Assembly (NCBI GenBank): GCA_949317995.1
Contig: OX439038.1
Location: 1,878,001 to 1,942,000 of the forward strand
Source: Acholoe squamosa
Taxonomy: Eukaryota; Annelida; Polychaeta; Phyllodocida; Polynoidae
Direction: 5' to 3'
Length of the DNA: 64,000 bases
Within the stretch, counting starts at the first letter, position 1, and each line of letters opens with the position of its first letter. The position numbers and the translations under genes were made by a program. The notes under the pieces were generated by a model, which did no database searches, was not told the DNA's origin, and saw nothing but the letters and a program-made list of their open reading frames with translations. Of this stretch, positions 36,501 to 48,500 are shown piece by piece.

Positions 36501-39500
36501 TCAGATTCATATGTTGGCTCAGTGTTCTGTTCCCTGAATTATTGGGACAGTATCTGAATTTGTATAATTTACCATTGTGTACTTACCTGTGGTTGGCAAA
36601 GGTCATGATAATGATCGCAATGGTGTCGAAGATAGCCGACATAGACCCAATGTATCCTTGCTACCTTGATACAGTACCTCTATTACCGACATATGTAACA
36701 AGGATATTTGCACATTCATTGAACCGAAAAGTAACATTACCCTGGTCACCTTGGTAATGATTGTCATTTCCAAGGTCACCTTGGTCTAACATATGCAGGA
36801 TCCGCCAGGCTTTAGCTCTGACAGTTCAAGTATATAAGCAGTAAAATATGACTTGAGAGTCTGCCAAATATGAAATCCACCATCATTTTGCCTGCAGCCA
36901 CAAGGGACAGACTATCAAGGTCTGACTGTACTTTGAATAGTGGGCACTGTACTGAAGCATGAGTAGCATGTGAGAGTGTCCCCAGGGGAAAATGGCTCAG
37001 TCTGAACATTACCTTGGTAAATCACTATACATACATGTATATATGCACGGTAGTTATCATCAGCATGCTGCTGGGAACAGGATGTTATCCCTTTGTATAT
37101 GCTGTGCCTTATATGTGGACGGTTTTAGGGTAGTTCTCCTTGGTGTATTTATATTGCTGTGTTAGGTAACACAGAGCTAATTACATTTTCTCTATGTGTC
37201 TATATAGCATAACATACAAAAAGAGCTGCTTAAAATGTTTGCCGGACCACCGTAGAACCATTAAACCATCTCTCACACACAATGTGACAGAATACTGGAT
37301 AGCTTTAACCGTGAAGACATTAACTAAGGGAGTGATTTGTGCAGTAAGTGCCTTTCTGCTCCGTATTGGGCCTGAAAATCTCCATTGGCCAGGTTAGTTT
37401 TTATATGCCTCATAAAATCCCAGCAGCAAGAGCACCCTTCAGTGCATGCCTGAATACCATATTATTGACGAGAGGGCAGCATTTACTTTCATTTGACCTT
37501 AATATTGCAGATAAGATATCAGAAAGTGCTCTGATACATTGTATCCATGTATTGGAATAACCCTGCAGCCCTCACTCTAAATGAAGGTAATAAACTATGA
37601 GAAGCTCTGACGTCATCTTGTGGCCTTTTCTAAACGTTTCCGTTATTCTGTAACTGGCCTCTTAGTCAGTACTGCCTTAGGGCTCCATGGTGACTGACCC
37701 TCTGTGAACCTCCAGTGTACCTGGGCATCTTGATGTCCAACATTGACTCCACTCTACTCCCCTTTACACCTAACCTTGTCTGCTGGTATAGACATAATGA
37801 TTAACACATTAACCCTTTGTCTGCTGGTATAGACAAAATGATTAACACGTTAACCCTTTGTCTGCTGGTATAGACACAATGATTAACACGTTAACCCTTT
37901 GTCTGCTGGTATAGACACAATGAATAACAAGTTAACCCTTTGTCTCCTGGTATAGACATAATGATTAACACATTAACCCTTTGTTTGCTGGTATAGACAA
38001 AATGATTAACACATTAACCCTTTGTCTGCTGGTATAGACATAATGATTAACACATTAACCCTTTGTCTGCTGGTATAGACACAATGAATAACACATTAAC
38101 CCTTTGTCTGCTGGGTATAGACATAATGATTAACACATTAACCCTTTGTCTGCTGGTATAGACTTAGAAATTATGTGCAGGTGCCTTAACCCTTTATAGG
38201 CTGCTGGTAAATTCCATTGGTCATCATCAAACATTCATAAACAAATTTCCATGACCATGGAATATTTCTGTATAATATTCCCTGAGCTTTATCCCCACCT
38301 ATAAGATGCACGGCCAACTTTTGGTGATCATATAAGTGCTGTATAAGGCCTGGCTCCTTATGTATATACGCGGCACCTTATACACAAGGCAAGTTGTATT
38401 ATGGTGTTCACCAGGGCTGTGTCATGAGGATAAAGTGTAAAATTACATTGACCTTGAAAAGGCTGCTGATGAAGTGATACACTCTGGCTATGGGTTTGCA
38501 TGATGCACCAGTGGAGTTCTGGTTGATTTGCTTGACAGTACTTTATCGGGGCACCATGATGACCAATGGTTACAGGGTTAAAGCAATATACCACAAATAC
38601 ATGATTATTAACAAAGACAAAGACCTACCCTGAAGTTGGCGACCTGCGTAAAGAGCCGCTCCGGTGTGACCTGCTCACGGGAACAGACGCTTTTCTGGGA
38701 ACCAATCAACTGGGATCGCATCACCTGGCTGCCCTGTGGGGGGAAAACACTTTGTTTGATGAATGGAAAGATCTCCTTGACTGACATGCCCAGTGGGCAG
38801 GGAGCATTGGATCGGTGATGACAACTGGTTGATAAAAGTAGATTTTTTTAATGTAGATTGATACTTTTCAATATAGATTGATACTTTTCAATTCAATATA
38901 TTGTGTGCCCACTGGAGCAGTACAGAGAGGCCAAAAAAAGTACAGGTATTGTTCATTTAAGACATTAAGGGCTGCTAATGTAGGTCTGTTGGTCATCATG
39001 ATGCACCAATGGAGTGCTGCCAAGTACTCACCAGCACTTCATTGGTGCATCATGCTGAACCTCTGGGAGTGTATCAGCCCTGGCAAGTAACTTGCCAATT
39101 GTAAATGGGCCATGAAGACCACTGTAGTGGGTACAGTACAACCCACATCAGGTCATCGGTTTTGTACCTACAGCAACTATCACTGTTTTCTAGAATTAGA
39201 ATAAAACCCTTGCCGCGGTCTGACAGTGAAGTTAGCAAACCCTTTGTGCATTCTAACTCAATGGGCAGGAAATCTCAATTTAAGAATTTTATTTTTTCAT
39301 TCTTAAGAATATGCAGAAAATGGCTAATCAAAAGCTCGCCATATCAGTTACTTATGAACTTACCGTTTTGAAGCTTGTTTTCCCAGACAACTCACTCCAA
39401 TCAATCTTCCAACTAGAGATCATGTGAAGCTCCGCTAGGTCACGTTTTCGCCTGGAGATTAAGACGACCAGAAACAAAACAACATCATATCAGGTTTGTG

Positions 39501-42500
39501 TAATAGGTGTTCAGTGATTTAAGTAAATATGTGTCGCCATAGTTTCACATGCTTTGTAATGTGTTGGAAATTTCCAAAGAAAGGAAGGATTTGGTTGAAG
39601 GAAAAGGGATTGAGAAAGTATTGTATAATTCCAAGAAATATTTAAAATAAATCATTCTTATCTTCAGTGAGCTCTCAATGCTCTGTCATGCCTAAAATAT
39701 CAAATATTGACTCTGAGAAAAGCAGATTATTGAGTAAAAATGAAGTTAATTCATCAAAAAAGGTCTCATATGTGAACCTGCATGGCAGATATCAGAGGTG
39801 GCGGACTAATGGAGGTCCAATTAAACTTGGCCATTGAACAAAAAGGGAAAATTTAAATGAAACAGTGACTGTGTCAATTACCTGTAGTAGAAGAAGGTGG
39901 CAAGGGCAGCGGTGGTGGTCAGCCCGGTGATGGCAACAACGACAATCAGGGTGATGGCCTCTGTAACAATTACATACAGTTTTACTATATTATATTACCG
40001 TAAACCTCTACTGTACATTGGTAGGCATGATGCAAGAATGCAGCCGTTATGAGCATTGCATCAATGCATCATGCCCACCCTATATGTAGGGGCAATGTCA
40101 AAGGGACAGCATGATGCATGAATGCAGCACAAGCATGCATCAATGCATCATAGACCTGATGCATCATGGGTAATGCACAAATAGCTAGTAAGGGTCTAAA
40201 ACCTTAATAGACTGATTTACTGGATTTACAATTAAGCTGTGTCATTAGTCTGAACTGGTTGTCATTCCTTAATACAGTTGTAGGGGCAGTAATTCCCCAT
40301 ACTTGGTGGAGATACCGAGTGGTCCCACCTTGTGAGGGGGATCTCTAGAGAGCTCGGTACCAGGTAATCACTGCCCCCTAGTGTGTGTATCATACCGATC
40401 CAGGTGTAGTTGGAAGGTAGAGAATGTCAGGCCAGGGGAAGTAGCTCAGGGGTAGAGCTTCCGCTTCGAAGTTGGAGGGTCCCGGGTTTGAGTCCCGGTT
40501 TCTCCATGACATTTTCCACTGACCACTACATTGGTGGAGAAACCGAGCATCCTAACGCAATCATGGATTGAAGGTACGGGAACCCTGTATCTTAACGCAA
40601 TCATGGATTGAGGACTCGGGAACTGGGCCGATATGATACAGATGACGCTTCGACCAATCCGGTACTTGTACCAGTACACCCACTGGGAAGTCAGGAGTGC
40701 CCCAACACTGCTTGATAAAGCCTCAACTCTCAGGTAACTGGATTGAGGGGGAATGCCGGGTGCTAGTGGATGGTGGTTGAAGCTGATGGGGAGGAGTGTA
40801 GGGGCAGTAATTCCCCGTACTTGGTGGAGATACCGAGTGGTCCCACTTTGTGATGGGATCTCTAGAGACCTCGGTAACAGGTAATCACTGCCCCCTAGTG
40901 TGTGTATCATACCGATCCAGGTGTAGTTGGAAGGTAGAGAATGTCAGGCCAGGGGAAGTAGCTCAGGGGTAGAGCTTCCGCTTCGAAGTTGGAGGGTCCC
41001 GGGTTTGAGTCCCGGTTTCTCCATGACATTTTCCACTGACCACTACACAGTTTATACATGTGAAACCCAACATACAATCCACAACATGAGTTCCTAAACA
41101 TACCCTTAGTCTGAGTATATAAGTCAGTATAACCCTCTGATATATAACTGATATGTTATATATATGGGTTTGTGTGAAGAGTAAGAGTGTTCATTACGTG
41201 CGTTATCCTGGCAGTGTTCATTCATCCATCCACAGGTCGGTGAGTCAAGTGGTGCTGAGGTCCGGCCCCCCTTGTACTTAACACCTACAGGGTGTGGTAC
41301 TCTATGTAGCTGCCCTGCCCGCGCGTCCCACCAGAACAACGTGTGCCACGCGTTATCCTGAAATATCTGTATCACATAGTCGGCCATCCTGTCACCATTA
41401 CTGTTTATAACCACTTCTCCACTGATACCTGCACAACAGGGAGTAAACAGAGAGAAGATTTCAGACTTAAAAAGCAAAATAATAGCCATTATCTTTTTGG
41501 CTTCTCCACTGAGTCTATACAGGGAGTTAAAGGGAGGAAATCAGAGTCTGTAAATGTGACCTTAAAAGGGGATATTGGTGATATCATGACCTTAGAGGGT
41601 CATATCGATCATGATCTGACATTGGAAAGTGATCATATCATCAATGTGGTTCTGACCTTGGAACAAGGTATTGATGATAATTGGCCCTGATAATTGACAT
41701 TGATGATGATATGACCTTGGAATATATTTATGACATACTTACATTGGAAGGGATATTAGTGATGTAATGACCTTAGAGAGTGATATGTAATGACCTTGAA
41801 GGGTGATATGTAATGACCTTGGAGGGTGATATGTAATGACCTTGGAGGGGAATATTGGTGATGTAATCATCTATTAAAGGGATATTGGTGATGTAATGAC
41901 CTTGGAGGGTGATATGTAATGACCTTGGAGGGTGATATGTAATGACCTTGGAGGGTGATATGTAATGACCTTCGAGGGGAATATTGGTGATGTAATCACC
42001 TATTAAAGGGATATTGGTGATGTAATGACCTTGAAGGGTGATATGTAATGACCTTGGAGGGTGATATGTAATGACCTTGGAGGGTGATATGTAATGACCT
42101 TGGAGGGTGATATGCAATGACCTTGGAGGGGAATATTGGTGATGTAATCACCTATTAAAGGGATATTGGTGATGTAATGACCTTGGAGGGTGATATGTAA
42201 TGACCTTGGAGGTGGATATGTAATGACCTTGGAGGGAATATTGGTGATGTAATCATCTAATAAAGGGATATTGGTGATGTAATGACTTTGGAGGGTGATA
42301 TGTAATGACCTTGGAGGGTGATATGTAATGACCTTGGAGGGTGATATGCAATGACCTTGGAGGGGAATATTGGTGATGTAATCACATATTAAAGGGATAT
42401 TGGTGATGTAATGACCTTGGAGGGTGATATGTAATGACCTTGGAGGTGGATATGTAATGACCTTGGAGGGAATATTGGTGATGTAATCATCTAATAAAGG

Positions 42501-45500
42501 GATATTGGTGATGTAATGACCATGGAGGGTGATATGTAATGACCTTGGAGGGTGATATGTAATGACCATGGAGGGTGATATGCAATGACCTTGGAGGGGA
42601 ATATTGGTGATGTAATCACCTAGTAAAGGGATATTGGTGATGTAATGACCTTGGAGGGTGATATGTAATGACCTTGGAAGGGGATATGTAATGACCTTGG
42701 AGGGGAATATTGGTGATGTAATCACCTTTGGGGGTGTGTATGGGGGTCCCCATGTCAAATGTCACTTGAATTCCCATGTCCCATGTCACTTCTAAGAACT
42801 TATCATGTTCCATGTCAATTTTAAGAAAGCACCTATATCATGTGACTATTATTTTGCCTTATGTCACTAATGCCCATGTCACATGTCAATTTTAAGAAAT
42901 AGCTATGTCACCATGTCGAATTTAGTGGTCACACCCATACCTTCGGGGACATTGATTGTTTTAGGCCATATGATGATATTTTCAATATAGTGACCTCAGG
43001 AGATGCCATCAATGATCTTACCTTGGAAGGTCATGTTGATGATGTTCTGTGTGATGTTATACCCATCGTCATAACGACCACCATCCTCCACCGTCTGGTT
43101 CACACCCCAGGCCCATTGTAGAATGGCATCATGTAGAAAACCAGCATGGACGTCAACCTGTATGATGCAGAAAGATCAAACTTAAATCTTCCTTTTCTGT
43201 AACATTTCCTTAAGCAAGAGAGCAGTCTCTAGGAAAGTTTGACAGGATTTGTAAAACATGTTTGACCAATCAAGGGTCTGACCTGATGTATAGCTACCCC
43301 TACTGACACCTATCTGTGCTCTCCTAAACCACCATATGGCCTGACTTTTGTCAGAAGAGGCTGTTTTTTCTGACTATAAATAGCCCCCACAGTCCATAAT
43401 ATGACTCAGTTGGTGGTTGACCTATGTGTATAACCTACTAGAATTCATCATATAATGATTGCACAGTGGGTTGTGCTGTTTAAGGGGCCCATATAAGCTG
43501 TTTGCCACCCATTTCATCCAACATACACAGCTGTGCCTTCTCCCACCATGTGCTCTTACCACTCACTAGGCACAAAATGTACTCTTTGTGCTACAGCCAA
43601 GGTCAGAATACATACCGGTCCCGCTATAAGCTGGAATGAGCTAAATAAGTGCTGGACTTGAACAACCAGGGGTTAGAGGGTACAAAAATCACTCAGTATT
43701 GAAATTAGCTCTGGCCTCGAAACCTTTATTATGTATTGGGACCCTCAGTTATATTGAAAATGAGGTCCAGAATGTCGATGAAATCTCCATGGTGAACATA
43801 ACATGCACCAATTCTATAAAGCCTCTAGAATTGAATACATTTATTTCCAGTTAAAATGAAACTGAAAATGGCTGTTGACGCATCCCAGACCATTAAATTG
43901 TTGACAATAAATGACCAATGATAATTGAAAAAGCGGATGTCCCGCAAGAGCCTAATACAACAACATGACATGATTTCATCCTGCACCGTTAACTATTTAA
44001 GGACCACTGATGCATTAATGTATCATGCACATTGGTTGACATGATACATAAAAGCAATTTACCCACCAGAGCTTAATGCAAGAATCATGCCTACCCTATG
44101 GGATCACTACACTTCTCGAAGGTTATCAAGATGCACCAATGAAGTGCCGGCAAGCAGACTTGCCAGCACTTCATGCCAACCAATAGAGATGACAAACTTA
44201 GTATCAGCAGGCCTCAAACGGTTGACCAGATAGCAGTCCTTAAAGGGTTAACCATATAGCAGTCCTTAAATCATTAACCATATAGCAGTCCTTAAAGGGT
44301 TAACCATATAGCAGTCCTTAAAGGGTTAACCATATAACAGTCCTTAAAGGGTTAACCATATAGCAGTCCTTAAAGGGTTAACCATATAACAGTCTTTAAA
44401 GGGTTAACCATATAGCAGTCCTTAAAGGGTTAACCATATAGCAGTCCTTAAAGGGTTAACCATATAACAGTCCTTAAAGGGTTAACCATATAGCAGTCCT
44501 TAAAGGGTTAAACATATAGCAGTCCTTAAAGGGTTAAACATATATAGCAGTCCTTAAAGGGTTAACCATATAGCAGTCCTTAAAGGGTTAACCATGTAGC
44601 AGTCCTTAAAGGGTTGACCATATAGCAGTCCTTAAAGGGTTAAACATTTTGAATAATTAATGTGTGTACAACATAAATCAGTGCACTGACCGAGTCATTG
44701 ACTGTTAGCTTTCGTAGAGATGGGTCATCAAATACAGCGTTGTTCATCTCCTCTCTAACTTGGCGCTTGAACTCCTCCCATTCTGGTCCATCCGGTGCTG
44801 GATGTTTGTAATAAAGGATATATAGAATAACTGTAATACAAATGTACCTCACAACATAAAGCTCTACTCACATAGACAGATGTCTACACTGTAAAGAAAT
44901 AACTGTTGAATCTACCAGGGATCCCCATAAAACAGAACAGTGAACTACCCTAATTATACAGCAGTGAACCAGTGTAGTTTTTACAAGAAGCCCCAGGTGG
45001 CAGTACAGTGGTACAAAGAAGCTCTGTGAAAGTAATATCAAATCTCTGGTAACTTTGGGATATTGATTCTGTTGTTATTTTGACAACAGTATTTACATGG
45101 ATAAAAAGTGAAGGTTGTGATGTAGGGGTTTTAAAACTTGATGCTTTTGATGCAGGGGTTTTAGGAAATGATGTAAAGCATCAATATCAGAAGTTCTGTA
45201 TCATTGGGATATATACATAAAAAGTGATGTAATGAAGCTCTCCAACCCTTCTAAATGGTGTGACATCCTGAATAAATCACCAATTAAGAATGGCTGTGCT
45301 ACCTGGATTAACATTGCGAAATCAATGATAAGCATTGAATTAACCAGTTGGAACTTTAGATCCAGCAGTAAAATTCTTATTAAAGACGATTTTGTTGGAT
45401 GGATGTGTCAAGGTATGCGGACACATTTAGGTTAACCTACCCTATTCTATAGTATCATGTGACTGGACTGAACAATGCTACAGGACATGATAGATTTCAG

Positions 45501-48500
45501 GATATAAAGATAGTTGAGAATTTTACATAAGATTTATAATTTTATATCAAATTTTTGTACCTACATTTGACGTTAGCAGATACAAGTCCCTCAAACGACT
45601 GAAGTGTGGCATTAGGACGGTACCTGCTGAACCTGGTAGCTATCGACAAAGGTAGGCAAGATTAAAACATGTAATTAGAATTCAAAATTCATATTTCAAG
45701 CTTGAATCTATTGTGTCTCCTGGATTAAATAGTGATTTACAGTTTTGCCAAAAACTAAGAAACTTTGTACCGCCTAGATGCAGCTAGACTGTTTTGGGTT
45801 CATATGGATAATGGGTAATCAATAGTCAAAATTTGAGTTGAAATTTTTCAAAAAACTTTCTGAATGATCATTCAAAACAGGGATTAGGATATTCTTAATA
45901 ATACAAATGTATACAATAAATATTCGATTCAGAATAGCTGAACATAACAAAATGATACCAAAGATTTATGGTTCAAGAGAGAAAAAAAGTCACCATAGCA
46001 TTACCAGTAATGATTACAATATTCCTTAATGTGTGACAATGGAACTAAACAATAGTGAACTTTATCACAATTCACAGTGGCGGATTTAGAGGGGGACATG
46101 GGGGCGTGCGTCCCCTCCTTTTTCCCAGTACTTAAGAGTTTAACTACATATTTTGGACCCAAAAACTCGTCCCAAAATAGGGGGTGCACCTGCTCCTTTG
46201 GAGCCAAGCCCCCTCCTTTTCCAAATCCTGGATCCGCCACTGAATTCACTACAAAAAGTGAATCTTAGTATAATGAGAAAACATGACATTGTGTTTCTTA
46301 CCATTGACATAATAAAGGACAACAAGAGTCACCCTGACCACTCTATTACTTAGAGTAAACAGTTACATAATGAAAAATAGTGACAGTCTCATTCAGGTTA
46401 AGCACTGCCACCTCCATATTGAATATATGGAGGCTGATCTATACGAGTCAATGACCCACATTTCTGGATGTGGCCTCGCAGTTTGCTCAGGAATTGTATT
46501 TCTTAGGGCCAGATAACTGTAAAAGTTCCAAATATAGTAAAACATAACTTAATCAACATAGGCATGTAGTTTAGTAATGGAATCTATCAGTTCTAGTCAG
46601 GTATTGCTAAGACCTGAAAGGGGTTCTACCACTGTGACCTTCTAGTTAATGCCAGTTATGAAAGTATAGGTTTATTATGATACTGAGACAGCGAAAAATT
46701 AGACTTACAGACTTCTACCTCAGATGTGATGAAGATGTACTCCCCATTATGCATGCCCTCATCGTACGTAGAAAGCAGAAAGCTTCTTAGGTCCCGTGGG
46801 TACATACAACCTATTACAACTGGAACAGCATCAAGGTATAAGAGTACACCACCACATTATTCTCAAACCAGAAAGGTCATTCTGTTCACTTAATGTTGTG
46901 TCCATTTCACGTGGATCTTTTGCACACAAAATATCCACTGAATAAAAATAACGTCACCATAGATTGTGTGTGAACCAACACACTGACATAACTAGGTGCG
47001 ACAACATCCTGCACAAAATTTAGAGCGCATCACTACAATATGTGATAAGATTTATTTTTTCTTTTCTTTTCTATATACTTAGATTATAAACTTGCACTTA
47101 AACAATGTACATATTATTTTAAGCCTAGCTTGGAGGGTGCTACCTCCCCTCTGACTGCCATACCAATGAGATATCATGCCCTTACTGCGATCATCATTCA
47201 TATCACCTGCATACTTGGTATCATATCATATCACTCTCATGTCTTTTTGTATTACAATAATGGTATTTCTTAATGAAATTAAAACCATGAAGGGGTTAAA
47301 GCTTGCATGTATCAACACAAGATCAATGTTTGGCAAGAGAACGGGTGTATTTGATATAGTGAGTACCTTGGATGTATGTGGAATAGTGGAGTCATGGCTA
47401 AATGAAACACATAATGATGCAGATCTCTTCATTCCTGGTTATCAGTGTGTAAGATTTTATAGGAAACCAAGTAGAGATAATGATGCTGGGGGGCTTATTC
47501 TATATGTAAGGGACTCCATTACTGTTAATGTAGATTTAGACTCTTCAATAATAACAGAGGAATATGAGATCTTGTGTGTTGATATGCAAGTCAGTGTGAT
47601 AAAATATAAACTATATCTATGTTATCGTCCACCTGACTCCCACTTGGATAAAAGTGTAATCTACACAAAGCTCACAGCCTTAAGAGCTAATGTAACCCAC
47701 AATAGAAAACTAATATATATGGGCGACTTTAATGTCAATTTATTTGATGCTAAACAATTGGAGGACTCTTCTGTTGAAACTTTTTGTACTGAAAATCAAT
47801 ATTATCAGTTAAAAGATAAGGTTACACCACCAAAGTCACAAACACTTTTGGATCATATATATACAAATGTGCACAATGTAGCAGACTCTGATTGTATTGA
47901 CATGCATGTTTCAGACCACTGTCCTATATACATGGTAATTAAATGTCAATGGAATAAAATTAAGAAAAAGCAGTGTAGTGGTTCGGCTCAATAAGTTAGA
48001 TTAAATCATAACGAAGAGAGAAGAAGTTTCCGGGTAGGCAACCAAGCTTTTATTGCATAAGCTTTTGTTACATACAATCACGGCCTTAACTCTTCCTTTA
48101 CGGATTACACATTTATGCGTAGTTTGGGCCGAATTTGGCCGATTTCTTTACCTATTTTGAGTATTCTATAACTTCCTCAAAATCCACTGAAAGTCTTAGA
48201 TTTTTTTTCATTGTTGCACATTGTGTTGGGTTCTCTATGGAGTACAAAGAATTAGTCTCTACCTCTAATACTTTTTGTATGGTAGGCTTGCAAACTTGAG
48301 ATAGATTTCTGAATCACCTTAAAAGTTTTCCTTAGATTTAATCAATCATTTAAGCTAAAAATCATGAAAAACATCAAATAATATAAATTTTTGGGTGAAA
48401 ATTGACTTTGTACATTTTTTTATGCTCTACAAGATGGCATTTTCAGTGTATTATCATGCATTATGGGTCATTTGGAGTGGTTACCAAGGCAACATATATG

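Larger units (their letters stand above)
40279..41047 (+). mobile_element. TRIM-like LTR element carrying a tRNA-Ala-like gene
   Basis: A 769-bp non-coding element. LTR1 (40279-40530) and LTR2 (40797-41047) start TGTAGGGG, end CTACA and differ at about six positions. The element is flanked by CAGT on both sides (40275-40278, 41048-41051). A primer binding site TGGTGGAGAAACCG lies at 40532-40545, and a purine tract GATGGGGAGGAG precedes LTR2. Each LTR contains a 72-base tRNA-Ala-like sequence whose 3' end plus CCA is complementary to this primer site over 14 bases. No protein is encoded, so it depends on another element for movement. The two LTRs suggest a fairly recent insertion. It lies in intron 6. 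Confidence 0.8.

Noticed and set aside
40435-40506. An ordinary host tRNA gene
   Set aside because: It is inside a repeated LTR, has a mismatched anticodon stem and a CGA anticodon on an Ala-type body.
40279-41047. Two tandem SINE copies instead of an LTR element
   Set aside because: TG..CA ends, a single CAGT duplication outside the pair, a primer site after the first repeat and a purine tract before the second fit an LTR element better.
41773-42758. Minus-strand open frames of 114 and 251 codons with HITLQGHY repeats
   Set aside because: Translation of the 23-bp minisatellite in intron 5.
47176-47994. A host AP endonuclease gene
   Set aside because: Motif spacing (NTRSM, ESWLNE, GDFNVN, SDHCPI) is that of a LINE endonuclease, and the sequence continues into LINE pre-RT sequence at 61329.
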